NCBI GenBank assembly: GCA_030248215.1
Contig: JASANG010001837.1
Location: forward strand, 1-64,000
Reading direction: 5' to 3'
Length of the DNA stretch: 64,000 nucleotides
From: Enoplolaimus lenunculus
Lineage: Eukaryota > Nematoda > Enoplea > Enoplida > Thoracostomopsidae
Below, in pieces: positions 41,290 to 53,496 of this stretch (position 1 is the stretch's first letter; the number at the start of each line of letters is the position of its first letter). Made by a program: the position numbers and the translations under genes. Below the pieces are notes generated by a model. The model was not told the DNA's origin and ran no database searches. It was given only the letters and a program-made list of their open reading frames with translations.

Positions 41290-41450
41290 TAATACGGACG
41301 TGGACCTAGCGAAATATTGCTTGTAGAATCTATTGGACGGTACCCCTTGCGGGCTGCGCCAGCGCTGGTTATTCCAAGAAAAAATCGTAAGCTTTGCCTT
41401 GAAATAGTTGTTGGCAGATTGAATATTCGCTCCTTTTCGGCCCCGTTCAA
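41290..41450 (+). mobile_element. Possible fossil fragment of Ty3-like reverse transcriptase
   Basis: A short stretch translates to PLRAAPALVIPRKNRKLCLE, which resembles the RT motif that precedes the YRRLN box in Ty3-type LTR retrotransposon pol genes. It is a small degraded relic. No LTRs or other domains were seen around it. The similarity is by eye only. Confidence 0.3.
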
Positions 41451-41717
41451 CCTATCAGCGCATTACCGGCGTGGGTGTGACGTAATTGCTTAACGGGTTT
41501 AGATAAATGTTGACGTAAGAGATAAGTACGAGGTAGCGTATTTCTGGTAAATAGTCGAGCTAAACAAAGCCAAAGGGGGTAAAACCGTGAAAAAAATTTG
41601 TTTCAACTACTATTTCCTTTAGTGCTGCAATTAAAGATTGCGAACCTGCAGCAATATTTGGCAATTCCTGACGCCGGCAAAATTTTGGAAAGAAATAGTG
41701 TTACGTTCTATAAAAAT

Positions 41718-42070
41718 GTCAATCAATGTATAGAACATAGCCGTAACAGTAGTAAAAACGTATTTCCAAGCCCAAGCCTACAGAGCAAATAATGGTCAGT
41801 CAAATTGACTCTATCCGAAATAGGCTCAACGGGACTACACAAACTTGGTCAAATTCGACTCCGCCAAAGGCAACATCGCGTCACTGATTCGCGCGTTTGA
41901 CGCTGACAGAGTGGAATTTGACTCAGCTTGTGTAGTGCCGTAGAGCTATTTCTTAAAGACTCAATTTGACTCACCATTTTTTGCAGTGTAAGTCTAAAGC
42001 CTAAGCCGACAAATACAGCCCAAATCTTCCACAGTAAAACGGTTCCGCACCAAATTTTTTTACATGCGCC
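41718..42070 (-). mobile_element. GGCC-type MITE split by a GAGTC MITE
   Basis: Left end GTCAATCAATGTATAGAACA and right end AAATTTTTTTACATGCGCC. A GAGTC-type element (41782-41988) sits in the hexamer region. Confidence 0.8.
41782..41988 (+). mobile_element. GAGTC foldback MITE nested in a GGCC MITE
   Basis: GCAAATAATGGTCAGTCAAA to CACCATTTTTTGCAGTG. It splits the older element at 41718-42070. Confidence 0.85.
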
Positions 42071-42071
42071 A

Positions 42072-42684
42072 AAATTTCGAAAAACATTTCTCGTGTTACC
42101 ACTGAACTGAAAAATAAAAATCTGTGAACAAAAAAATTTACAAATGGGACAAAATTGATCCTATAACTTGCCGCAGTTACGCTTTTGACTACATTACCGA
42201 TTTTAAAGATACCTTCAGCGCTCCTGCCCGGTTTGATTATTCTCTGCAAAAATCGTGGTTATGCATAATGAACAATCAGTTTACCGGCTGTAAACGAAGC
42301 TAATATTGAAAATTACAAAATACTTTTTAGGTTGCACTACAACTTAGAGATACCAATACTTATTATGCCAGTTTAGTCTAAATGAGCTTTAGGCTGTTTT
42401 TTCTTCGTCTAGCTTCGGTATCTATGGGATGCGACTATTTTCCAATATAATATTGGTTGTACGAATAAACATAAACGGGGTTACACGGTGGTATCACGCC
42501 CATATATGAAAATTTATAAGATAAAGACAAAGCGGTGTTGTGGAATAATTGTTAACGATTTGCTGATATAAATTTTAAAAATATCAAATTGTTACTTATG
42601 CGTCTGTGCAGTCAGCCGTAAAGAGTTTAAATTTTAAAATTCTGAAATATTAATAAAGCAGATGCCTACAGGCGTACGTTCAGG
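42072..42684. other. AT-rich gap, nothing recognised
   Basis: No repeat ends and no exon-like frames. Confidence 0.5.
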
Positions 42685-42851
42685 CCTATAGCCAGCTCAC
42701 TTTGCTAGGCAGGGTGGCTGAAAAGTTTTCTGGAAAGGTATACAATGGTTTTTGTTGACTTACAAGCAAGGTTGAAAAATTTTCAGGGGGGGGGCAAAAC
42801 ATTTTCAGGGGACGGCTGATGACTCATTGCCCCCTTTGGCTACGGACCCGC
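42685..42851 (+). mobile_element. TAGCCAGCTCACC element
   Basis: GGCCTATAGCCAGCTCAC to TTGGCTACGGACCCGC, with a nine-G run inside. Confidence 0.78.
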
Positions 42852-42957
42852 GTACGTTTTAACTCAATCCACTAAATTTAGTAAATAAGTGGTTTGGGCA
42901 GTATTCGAATACGTCATAAATACCGTAAGGGGAAAATGGTCCGATTTCATTATGAGA

Positions 42958-43300
42958 TCAATGCCCATATTTTCAAATGTGTGTAGCATCTATTTATCAG
43001 TTGGCGATGGTCTCATAAATTTTGAACCAGCGAATAGAGATCTTCAAAATTTGGACCAATGTAAACAACAGAGGCGGAACAGTATTATATAAGCATATTC
43101 CTAAGCCTTAGAATAAACATAAATAATGAGTGTATTCCTAAGCCTAAGCCTAAGCCTTAGCCAAGCTTAAAAATTAGTCTAAAGCTTAACCTTACTCTAT
43201 TCTAGTCCCACAGAAAAACGTTCCGCCCCTGATCTTTACAAGGACCAAAATTTGATATATTTTGTGCATTTAATTGGATTCCACTTGTGAGGCGCAGTTA
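42958..43300 (-). mobile_element. TATTCTCAAA element broken by a GGCC MITE
   Basis: TGCCCATATTTTCAAATGTG begins the element. TCAGTTGGCGATGGTC and AACCAGCGAATAGAG follow up to the insertion at 43053. The continuation after 43247 is weak. Confidence 0.55.
43053..43246 (-). mobile_element. GGCC-type MITE with perfect 8-bp duplication
   Basis: GACCAATGTAAACAACAGAG to CTGATCTTTACAAGGACC. AAAATTTG flanks both sides. It interrupts a TATTCTCAAA-type element that begins near 42960. Confidence 0.88.
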
Positions 43301-43587
43301 ACATTTACAGCTACCGTCGTTCCCTCGTTTGGAAACCCATTAATAATCGGTAATAGGGTCTGAGCACATTTACAAATACGAGCCCAAGTCCCCAAACAAG
43401 AAACTATACGCGTATTCCCAAATTTAAACAGCATCCCATCATCAGTAGGTGACAGGTCGCGCAAATTTTGAACTAAAGAACAACGTATTCTTAAAGGATA
43501 TTATATAAATTTATGTCAGTTCGGCACCTGGTGAAATTCGCTGGCTTGAAGACCTATTACTTCGTGGCAATTGTTGCTACGCACGGT

Positions 43588-43735
43588 TAAGGGACGTGCT
43601 ATACTTGACTTCCGTCAGCCGTACGGCGCCGTCCGTCACTGTTCGTTACCATACGTTATCGCACGTGATTTATTTGCGTACGATGTCGCACGGTGACGGA
43701 CGGCGCCGTACGTCAAAAAAGTATAGCGCAACCGT
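43588..43735 (+). mobile_element. GGCGCC element, compact form
   Basis: AAGGGACGTGCTATACTTGA to AAAAAGTATAGCGCAACCGT, with single arms of GTACGGCGCCGTCCGTCAC. This looks like the unexpanded state. Confidence 0.85.
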
Positions 43736-44399
43736 GAGAATATCATAAAGTGAAAGTTTGTGCGTTTCCACAAATTAAATTTGAGGTTTAGCGTAAGCGT
43801 TAATTGACAGAGCATAAAATATAGGTTGCAAAAACAAAACTAATATATTTGTTCTACTTTGGAACCGAACGGTTCTCAAAATACGTATGCGGAGCGGTTC
43901 AGCTTGAATAATATTGATGACAGGTAGTAAGGTTTTAGGTGTACCACTGTTCAAATTAAACTTTTTGATCAGTTTGCGTAAAACGAGAACCCGATTTTGG
44001 CTCAGACTGGCTGCCTCGTAGATTTCGTAATCATAGGTGAAGCCAAACTTGGACGAGACCCAAGCTTCACTTCGATCCCTGGTTCAACCCGCAGTTATCT
44101 CATCTGGAAAGCAAAACTGACTGATTTAAATGTTATTCGAAAAGTTTAAACCAGGAAACGTTGACCCTCAAATTGAACAAATTTAATATTATCATCTCGA
44201 ATTCGGATTTGAAATTAATGTTCATGGATTTGATTTTACACACAGTTATTGTCACGCGTTTGCGGCGGGGAGAGAAAGGCAAACTCAGAGGTTTTTCCGA
44301 AACATTGCCAAATATCTGTGACATTTTGGTAAAAAATCGTCAGTCATAAACTGTAACCAACACTTCAAGCTCCATCCATGTTTTGAAAAGAGTAGAAGT
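43736..44399. other. Gap between two GGCGCC elements
   Basis: The frame at 44161-44349 is open on both strands and has no coding signs. Confidence 0.5.
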
Positions 44400-44583
44400 T
44401 TTGCTAACTTGTCGTACAACGCCGTCCGGCGCCGTGCGTCACCAGTCCGTCAACATACGGTATTGTACTTGAGTAATTTGAGTACGATACCGCACCGTGA
44501 CGGACGGTGCCGAACGGGCGACGGACAGCGCCGTACGGGCGACGGACGGCGCCGGACGTCACCAAAGTTTAGCGCTACCCTTA
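44400..44583 (+). mobile_element. GGCGCC element, two-unit form
   Basis: TTGTCGTACAACGCCGTCCG to AAAGTTTAGCGCTACCCTTA. The right arm has two extra GGGCGACGGACGGCGCCG units. Confidence 0.82.
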
Positions 44584-44810
44584 CTGCCTGATCTGATACA
44601 TAAACATAACCACGGCTTAAAGCAGTGAAATTGTTGCAGATCAAAGTTGAGTGATACTCAACCCGATGGTCGGGTAAATTCGGGTCCGCTAAATGATTGC
44701 AAGACATGAGTCTTCCGCAGTTCAAAGTATCGTATTACGTGGTTCAAAAACTATTAATATTAGTCTTTTACAAGCTTTTAGATATTAAAGTTATGGCGGT
44801 TTTTATTGTA

Positions 44811-45165
44811 TAGTAGTGATCCGAACAGCGAGCATCGAGAAAATTTTTCGACTATTGGTATTTACACTACAAAAATGGTGAGTCAAACTCCGAAATAGGC
44901 TTTTTGAGACTACACAAGCTGAGAAAGAAAGGATTGACTTAGACTGATCAAGTGTGTAATAGACACTTAGGCAACCTGAATAAACTTTATTTAAAGTTCA
45001 GACAAAAGATTAACGGACATGGAATTCAACACAAATGCATCGAAGCAAGTCAGTTCTGCCTAAAAGAAAGAATATAAATAAAGCCGGTGAATTAAAATAA
45101 AATAAGAGTCCCTGGAAAGGCAAAATCAACACCAGTCCTTCCGCCTCTTATTCGAGTCAGTACAG
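44811..45165 (+). mobile_element. CTGTAGTGACCC-type DNA element
   Basis: TAGTAGTGATCCGAACAG to TTATTCGAGTCAGTACAG. Part of its 5' half is replaced by a fragment of a GAGTC MITE. Confidence 0.75.
44865..44925 (+). mobile_element. GAGTC foldback MITE, 5' third only, inside a CTGTAG element
   Basis: CACTACAAAAATGGTGAGTC followed by GAGACTACACAAGCTGAG. The remainder is missing. Confidence 0.7.
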
Positions 45166-45313
45166 TATTTGGGTATAACATTTTGTTGTTTTTTAACTTT
45201 CATGTTTAATTGCATGAAAGCCATAACAAAAAACATAACCGTCTATAGAAAAGTCGAAAATGTTCAGGCGCTCTGTAAAATGCACGCCATTCATACGCTT
45301 AGGATTTGCGCCA

Positions 45314-45449
45314 GTAACCAAGGGGGAGGGCCCAGGTGGAGCTCAACCTCCTTGGAAAAATTTTGGGCCTCCCCTAGAAAATTAAATCTCATGAATGCCC
45401 GTACTGGAAAATTTTTTACCCTCCTAGAAAGGTGAGCTGGCTGCAGGCC
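45314..45449 (-). mobile_element. TAGCCAGCTCACC element
   Basis: AACCAAGGGGGAGGGCCC to AAAGGTGAGCTGGCTGCAGG. Confidence 0.7.
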
Positions 45450-45451
45450 TG

Positions 45452-45522
45452 TTAGACTTTGACTTAGGCTTAAGCTTAAGAATATGTTTATACTACTGTT
45501 CGCCCTGTTGTATACATTGGCC
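45452..45522 (+). mobile_element. GGCC-type MITE, 3' fragment
   Basis: TTAGGCTTAAGCTTAAGAAT followed by ACTACTGTTCGCCCTGTTG and TATACATTGG. It abuts a TAGCC-type element. Confidence 0.65.
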
Positions 45523-45914
45523 AAATTTATAATCATATAAATTGTTCTGAATTGGTGCGCTTAGCAAAAAAGCACCAGCCCAAAAGTGTCAACATTTATT
45601 GAAGCGTAGACGGAACGACAGAACCCATTTTGAACAATATTACTCTATAATACAATTTTGCCACCAAATTAAATTGAATTTTGCGTCTCGCATTTGAGTT
45701 CTTAAGACCTGTAGTCATGTCTTACATTTTCTTTGGCTCATAGTTGTAAGAGGGGGCCTAACAAGATTGTGAATGCCTCTGTGAAAAATTCGATTAAAAA
45801 TTTGAAAGTTTAAAAAATAAATTGGCGTTAGAATTCATGAAGTTGGTTCAATTATTGAAGTTAATGAAACAGTTGTATTGTCGAATATTTTTTCCAAGTA
45901 CTTACTCGAACAAG
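45523..45914. other. AT-rich gap, nothing recognised
   Basis: No repeat end or coding signal. Confidence 0.5.
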
Positions 45915-46134
45915 ACCGTCTTCTTAAATGTGTGTAGCACCTACCATCAGCTTGTGATAGGTTCTGTAACTTTGGAACTAGCGCATTTGTGAGGTTCGAA
46001 ATCCAGTACATTGTCTGCTCTTGATTTGCCCTACTTCTGTATCAATTTTGAGATCTGCAATTGCAGTTGCTCGTCAGTTTAAATACCTATCGCTATCTGA
46101 TGATAGGTGCAATACGTATCTGAGAATATGGGCC
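45915..46134 (-). mobile_element. TATTCTCAAA element
   Basis: GACCGTCTTCTTAAATGTG to ACGTATCTGAGAATATGGGCC. Confidence 0.8.
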
Positions 46135-46317
46135 TAGAGGGAACTTGCAAAGTTATATCTTCCTGTGAAAAATCTTAGTGAAAAATTTAAGTTTAAATAA
46201 AAAATAACGATAGCAAAATTCATAAAGTCTGTTCAATTTTTAAAGAAATCAGGTCTTAGTGGTCATGAATAATTTTTTCGGATACATTCCTGGTCTGTTT
46301 GGTGGAGAAGTTTCATA

Positions 46318-49300
46318 GTTTTACAAAAATAAAGTCTAGGCATAGTTTTAGCAGAAACAAAGTTTTGCAGTTTTAGCAAAAACAAAGTTTTAGGCATAGT
46401 TTTAGCAAAAACAAAATTTTAGGCATAGTTTTAGCAAAAACAAAGTTTTAGGCATAGTTTTAGCAAAATCAAAGTTTTAGGCATAGTTTTAGCAAAACTG
46501 AAGTTTGAGGCATAGTTTGAGTAAAAACAAAGTTTTAGGCATAGTTTTAGCAAAAACGAAGTTTCAGGCATAGTTTTAGCAAAATTGAAGTTTTAGGCAT
46601 AGTTTTAGGAAAACAAAGTTTTAGGTATAGTTTTGGCAAAAATGAAGTTTTAGGCATAGTTTTAGCAAAAAATAAAGTTTTAGGCATAGTTTTAGCAAAA
46701 ATAAAGTTTTAGGCATAGTTTTAGCAAAAACAAAGTTTTAGGCATAGTTTTAGCAAAAATGAAGTTTTAGGCATAGTTTTAGCAAAAATGAAGTTTTAGG
46801 CATAGTTTTAGCAAAAATGAAGTTCTAGGCATAGTTTTAGCAAAAACAAAGTTTTAGGCATAGTTTTAGGAAAAGCAAGGTTTTAGGCATAGTTTTAGCA
46901 AAAACAAAGTTTTAGGCATAGTTTCAGCAAAAACAAAGTTTTAGGCATAGTTTTAGCAAAAATGAAGTTTTAGGCATATTTTTAGCAAAAAATAAAGTTT
47001 TAGGCATAGTTTTAGCAAAAATAAAGTTTTAGGCATAGTTTTAGCAAAAATGAAGTTTTAGGCATAGTTTTAGCAAAAACAAAGTTTTAGGCATAGTTTT
47101 AGCAAAAATGAAGTTTTAGGCATCATTTTAGCAAAAACAAAGTTTTAGGCATAGTTTTGGCAAAAATGAAGTTTTAGGCATAGTTTTAGCAAAAACAAAG
47201 TTTTAGGCATAGTTTTAGCAAAAATGAAGTTTTAGGCATAGTTTTAGCAAAATCAAAGTTTTAGGCATAGTTTTAGCAAAACTGAGTTTGAGGCATAGTT
47301 TTAGTAAAAACGAAGTTTCAGGCATAGTTTTAGCAAAATTGAAGTTTTAGGCATAGTTTTAGGAAAACAAAGTTTTAGGCATAGTTTTAGCAAAAATGAA
47401 GTTTTAGGCATAGTTTTAGCAAAAAATAAAGTTTTAGGCATACTTTTAGCAAAAATAAAGTTTTAGGCATAGTTTTAGCAAAAACAAAGTTTTAGGCATA
47501 GTTTTAGCAAAAATGAAGTTTTAGGCATAGTTTTAGCAAAAATGAAGTTTTAGGCATAGTTTTAGCAAAAATGAAGTTCTAGGCATAGTTTTAGCAAAAA
47601 CAAAGTTTTAGGCATAGTTTTAGCAAAAATGAAGTTTTAGGCATAGTTTTAGCAAAAATGAAGTTTTAGGCCTAGTTTTAGCAAAAATGAAGTTCTAGGC
47701 ATAGTTTTAGCAAAAACAAAGTTTTAGGCACAGTTTTAGGAAAATCAAGGTTTTAGGCATAGTTTTAGCAAAAACAAAGTTTTAGGCATAGTTTCAGCAA
47801 AAACAAAGTTTTAGGCATAGTTTTAGCAAAAATGAAGTTTTAGGCATATTTTTAGCAAAAAATAAAGTTTTAGGCATAGTTTTAGCAAAAATAAAGTTTT
47901 AGGCATAGTTTTAGCAAAAATGAAGTTTTAGGCATAGTTTTAGCAAAAACAAAGTTTTAGGCATAGTTTTAGCAAAAATGAAGTTTTAGGCATCATTTTA
48001 GCAAAAACAAAGTTTTAGGCATAGTTTTGGCAAAAATGAAGTTTTAGGCATAGTTTTAGCAAAAACAAAGTTTTAGGCATAGTTTTAGCAAAAATGAAGT
48101 TTTAGGCATAGTTTTAGTAAAAACAAAGTTTTAGGCATAGTTTTAGCAAAAACGAAGTTTCAGGCATAGTTTTAGCAAAATTGAAGTTTTAGGCATAGTT
48201 TTAGCAAAACTGAGTTTGAGGCATAGTTTTAGCAAAATTGAAGTTTTAGGCATAGTTTTAGGAAAACAAAGTTTTAGGCATAGTTTTAGCAAAAATGAAG
48301 TTTTAGGCATAGTTTTAGCAAAAAATAAAGTTTTAGGCATACTTTTAGCAAAAATAAAGTTTTAGGCATAGTTTTAGCAAAAACAAAGTTTTAGGCATAG
48401 TTTTAGCAAAAATGAAGTTTTAGGCATAGTTTTAGCAAAAATGAAGTTTTAGGCATAGTTTTAGCAAAAATGAAGTTCTAGGCATAGTTTTAGCAAAAAC
48501 AAAGTTTTAGGCATAGTTTTAGGAAAATCAAGGTTTTAGGCATAGTTTTAGCAAAAACGAAGTTTCAGGCATAGTTTTAGCAATAATAAAGTTTTAGGCA
48601 TAGTTTTAGCAAAAACAAAGTTTTAGGCATAGTTTTAGCAAAAATGAAGTTTTAGGCATAGTTTTAGCAAAAATAAAGTTTTAGGCATAGTTTTAGCAAA
48701 AATGAAGTTTTAGGCATAGTTTTAGCAAAAACAAAGTTTTAGGCATAGTTTTAGCAAAAATGAAGTTCTAGGCATAGTTTTAGCAAAAACAAAGTTTTAG
48801 GCATAGTTTTAGGAAAATCAAGGTTTTAGGCATAGTTTTAGCAAAAACAAAGTTTTAGGCATAGTTTCAGCAAAAACAAAGTTTTAGGCATAGTTTTAGC
48901 AAAAACAAAGTTTTAGGCATAGTATTAGCAAAAACAAAGTTTTAGGCATAGTTTTTGCAAAAACAAAGTTTTAGGCATAGTTTTAGCAAAAATGAAGTTT
49001 TAGGCATAGTTTTAGCAAAAACAAAGTTTTAGGCATAGTTTTTACAAAAACAAAGTTTTAGGCATAGTTTTAGCAAAAATGAAGTTTTAGGCATAGTTTT
49101 AGCAAAAACAAAGTTTTAGGCATAGTTATAGAAAAATTAAAGTTTTAGGCATAGTTTTAGGAAAAATAAAGTTTTAGGCATAGTTTTAGCAAAAACAAAG
49201 TTTTAGGCATAGTTATAGAAAAATTGAAGTTTTAGGCATAGTTTTAGGAAAAATAAAATTTTAGGCATAGTTTTAGCAAAAATGAAGTTTTAGGCATAGT

Positions 49301-50118
49301 TTTAGCAAAAATGAAGTTTTAGGCAGTTTTAGCAAAAATGAAGTTTTAGGCATGCATAGTTTTAGCAAAAACAAACTTTTAGGCATAGTTTTAGCAAAAA
49401 TGAAGTTTTAGGCATAGTTTTAGCAAAAACAAAGTTTTAGGCATAGTTTAAGCAAAAATGAAGTTTTAGGCATAGTTTTAGCAAAAATGAAGCTTTAGGC
49501 ATAGTTTTAGCAAAAACAAAGTTTTAGGCACAGTTTTAGCAAAAATGAAGTTTTAGGCATAGTTTTAGCAAAACAAGTTTTAGGCATAGTTTTAGCAAAA
49601 ATGAAGTGTTAGGCATAGTTTTAGCAAAAATGCAGTTTTAGGCATAGTTTTAGCAAAAATGCAGTTTTAAGCATAGTTTTAGCAAAAATGTAGTTTTAGG
49701 CATAGTCTTAGCAAAAATGAAGTCTTAGGCATAGTTTTAGCAAAAGTAAAGTTTTAGGCACAGTTTTAGCAAAAATATAGTTTTAGGCATAGTTTTAGCA
49801 AAAATGCAGTTTTAGGCATAGTTTTAGCAAAAATGAAGTTTCATGCATACTTTTAGCAAAAATGCAGTTTTAGGCATAGTTTTAGCAAAAATGTAGTTTT
49901 AGGCATAGTTTTAGCAAAAATGCAGTTTTAGGTATAGTTTTAGCAAAAATGAAGTCTTAGACATAGTTTTAGCAAAAATGCAGTTTTAGGCATAGTGTTA
50001 GGAAAAATGAAGTTTTAGGCACAGTTTTAGCCAAAAGGAAGTTTTAGGCATAGTTTTAGCAAAATTTAAGTTTTAGGCATACTTTAGCAAAAATATATTT
50101 TTAAGCATAGTTTTAGAA
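46318..50118 (+). repeat. About 30-bp satellite, roughly 125 units, higher-order structure
   Basis: Unit GTTTTAGGCATAGTTTTAGC plus AAAAACAAA or AAAAATGAA, 29-31 bp. Rare variants recur in the same order (TGAGTTTGAGGCAT at 46496, 47277 and 48207; CAAGGTTTTAGG at 46876, 47746, 48529 and 48823), which shows blocks of about 0.8-0.9 kb copied as units. The right 500 bp (49600-50118) is older and more diverged. Confidence 0.95.
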
Positions 50119-50807
50119 CGTCTGTCTTCTGAGAATCTTTACTGCAGCTATGGTTATTATTCTTACTGTAACCACAGTTAATTTTTTCAACAGTTTTTTC
50201 CTTAGCGAAATTAAGTTAATAGAATCTATAGCCATTTGTATATCTAAACAATGCACTATTAAGATTATGCCCCAGTCTGATATCAAAACCAAAACTTTGT
50301 ATTAAAATCTAGTAGTAAAATTATCGCACCCTTTCAGGAATTTCTAAATCCATCACTGCTCGCAAACAAGTAAATTTTGGTATTTAGGGCTTGGCTAGGT
50401 TTTCTAGTACCTCAAAAATCGTGGCTGTGCCTGGACCCGGTATTATTATCGCTGGCGCGTACCCAGGCAATTAATTTTACCGGTATCATGCAAATAAACT
50501 GTTTGTTCTAAAATTTTAGAAATTAATAGTACTGAAAACAACATTTCGTGCAAAGCAAAGAATAGTACAATTCTGAAATTCTGTATTCGAGTCGGTCGTG
50601 GGTTTATGCGCAAGAGATGAAGTAGAGCGCCCGTTGACTTGCTCCTCCTGAGGTTCCGTATTTTCAAGACAGTTAGAGACAGAATTTTTTTCAAAGACTT
50701 AGTTGTTGATTCATTTAAGTCCACTATTTCGAATATACTGGATTCGCGACTAATATTTTAGCCTACGCTAACGCTAAGCCACGAGTATTACGTGCTAGAG
50801 CGTTGCC
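50119..50807. other. Gap after the satellite
   Basis: The minus-strand frame at 50446-50724 (RSKSTGALLHLLRINPRPTR) is open but lacks splice sites or a known motif. Confidence 0.4.
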
Positions 50808-50955
50808 AAGGAAGGGCCACTGGGACTAAGTCCCGGATTTGAAACAATATTGGCTATCTAGAAAATTTTAAACCTTGCTTGTAAAGTCCAAGAAACCATT
50901 GTATGCCCCTCCGGAAAATTTGTTAACCCCTAACAAGGTGAACTGGCAACGGACC
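50808..50955 (-). mobile_element. TAGCCAGCTCACC element
   Basis: CAAGGAAGGGCCACTGGG to AACAAGGTGAACTGGCAACG. Confidence 0.68.
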
Positions 50956-51394
50956 AAATTACGTGCGGATCATAAGTCGCAATTCAGTCACATTTATAGG
51001 CTAAGTTGAACATTTAAAAATGGGTAAATTTTTTTATTTCCGCAAAATCATATTCTTTAAGGATTTAAGTCCTTTTCACACGTGCAACTTTTTGCAGCGA
51101 GAACTCGCAGCTGCAACTTGCACGAAATTCTTAACGTGCAGTTATTTGCTACTAAACACCACTTTCATTCTGAATCTAACATGAATTTATATGAATCATT
51201 TGCAGACGTCTGCAATAAATATCAAGCTGACTTATGAATTCTAGAAATTGTTAACGGGGTAAATATTTTTCGTTGCAACTGATTTCCATGTTTCCGTCGA
51301 TAAAAAATTCGGCTTAATTCTTGTTAGAGCTGTTTTTGCTTGAAAACAAACTCATCTAAACAGACCGTAGATGGCTGTAGCCCTATGCAATGGC

Positions 51395-51686
51395 GGGCCC
51401 TCAGCCAGCTCACCTTTACAGAGGGAACTAAAAATATTTAAGTTGAAACATACGAGGGTTTTCAATGACTTACAAGCAAGGTTAAAAAATTTTCAAGTGC
51501 TTGCCAATATTTTTCCAAAGGGGGCTCAGCGCCCTTGGCTTCCCCTTGGCTGCAAGCTCATGCTAAGGTGCCGTATTGATAGAATATTTCAATGACTTAC
51601 AAAGCAAAGTTGAACATTTTCATGTCAAAATTTTTTCCAACAGGTACTGGAGAGCCCTCTGGTTCCCCGTTGGTTACCGGGCCCGT
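51395..51686 (+). mobile_element. TAGCCAGCTCACC element followed by a partial tandem second copy
   Basis: The first copy ends near 51551 (GGCTGCAAGCTC). The 3' two thirds repeat at 51588-51686, from CAATGACTTACAAAGCAAAG to GGTTACCGGGCCCG. Confidence 0.7.
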
Positions 51687-52662
51687 GCAAAGGTGCCTTA
51701 ATGAAAGAATAAACAATATATTAGCTACGTAATGAACATTGTCAGCCAGGACAAAAGCCAATAAGTTTGTAACCACAAACTCAATAACAATACAATACCA
51801 TTTGTTGTACCCAGACCCTTTCAGACTAAGCTAAAAATTACCTATAAGAGGCTTCAAATATTTCAAAAATGATCATGAGACTGTTCTGCTTTAAAAAAAT
51901 TTTAAACTCTAAATTTGCAAAGTAAACTTTGTACACGTGGGGTTAATAGTCAAGAAGTCGACTCACGTCTAGCCACCCTCACCCCAAGTTAGATGTTAAT
52001 ACCCTGAGTGTATATGTATACCCTGAATACTGGTAATAATATTGTTTGTTAGTTTTCGTGATCATAACCGATAAAATAGTAAAAGCTACGCTAATTAGAG
52101 TTTTACCGTCATTTATGACCATTTTTCTATCAATTTAGCTAATGACGGAGGGCAGGGCGTACGATAGAAGCCCTAAGTTTAAGGATATTGTCAGAGACAT
52201 TTTGATAGATGATGGATAACTATTTGCTATTGTTATTTTGATGGAATATTGTAGTGATTTTTGACTGTTCCTACCACCGGCTGCGCTTGTATATATAGGA
52301 GGAATAAGGGCCAACAAGCAGCTTTTAGAAAATTTGCCACATTCCAAAAAAAAGTTTTAATCTTTCTTGTTAGTCATCTGAAAACTTTGTATGTCACTTC
52401 TAAATAGTTCTCAGCCCACCCTCGAGAAATATGAACTCGCTATAGGTCTGATACTACCAATGGAGACAAGGCAGATCCGGGACATATTAAAGATATTTCC
52501 GGCTACGGGTGTTTAGATTTCCTAATAATTCACATGCAGTTAAATTTAGTGATTGCACCAAGGGTAAATATCATATGATCAGATTTGGAAATGTTACCAC
52601 ATAATTGCTTTATCAACAGATCTGGTTGACGGCGTTGTTTTTATATACCCTTTGGCGCATGC
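51687..52662. other. Gap, nothing recognised
   Basis: AT-rich, no repeats shared with the rest of the window. Confidence 0.5.
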
Positions 52663-52750
52663 AAAATTCAGGAACGGAACAATTTTCTGCGAAACTGCAA
52701 TAGAGTTAGCTTATGCCTAAGACTATTCATATATTCTGACATTTAGGCCT
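52663..52750 (+). mobile_element. GGCC-type MITE, 5' fragment
   Basis: GGCGCATGCAAAATTCAGG followed by GCAATAGAGTTAGC. The rest has decayed. Confidence 0.5.
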
Positions 52751-53496
52751 GCATGGAAGGTCACTTGAGACTGTTTAGGATTTGTTTGTCCTAAAACTAT
52801 AATCTTTAGAGTAAACCTAGTAAATGTCTGAGTTTAAAAGACAGGTTGTATTCTCAACTCAATGTTGCATTTATTTTTCACTCAACAATCGTAGCTGAAT
52901 AGAACTTTTTCTCTTGACGCATCGTACAAGTAAAGAACTTTCCCACTGTTTTAAGAACAACAAAACTGGTACGTTTTCTAGAGATATTTCAACTGAAAAA
53001 ATATTTTAACTGAAAAAACACCTTGTTCTAAAGGATGGCAACACCTTTCGCCAGATTGAACTTAGAGTTCCAGCATGTAAATCACGATAGACGCTCCCAC
53101 AAAATGTAAATTCTAAAAATGCAATTGACATACAAAAAATGTGCTAAATTATAAACCTCATTATATATTGGTTTCAGCGTTCTAAAAGGCCATTCAGAAA
53201 CTAAATAATAAATGCTATACACATTTGAGAATATGAACACAGAATACAACAAACTCTGCGATAAATCAGCAGAAACCAAAAATCAGACAACAAAAACTAT
53301 GCCGATTAAATTCTACTTGAAAAACCATTAATCATATACGCCCGCTGCTTCTGGTTTGTCACGTTTAAAAATGGCCAAAGCTATCATTAATAGTGTCTGC
53401 ATTTTTGTTGTTTCCAATCTGTAATCAATTGCGAAATAAACTTTATTTTTAAGGACAGCAACGGAAAGTTTTTACCATTAAAGAAAAATATGAAAG
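52751..53496. other. Gap with a TATTCTCAAA-type end
   Basis: CTATACACATTTGAGAATATG at 53215-53237 is a lone terminus. The rest is unrecognised. Confidence 0.45.

Noticed and set aside
48143-48340. Minus-strand frame of KTMPKTSILLKLCLK repeats
   Set aside because: Satellite translation only.
46318-50118. CRISPR-like regular array
   Set aside because: Units are contiguous with no unique spacers, and the context is eukaryotic. It is a satellite.
50446-50724. 92-codon minus-strand frame near the satellite
   Set aside because: Open and slightly protein-like, but without splice sites, motif or conserved neighbour.
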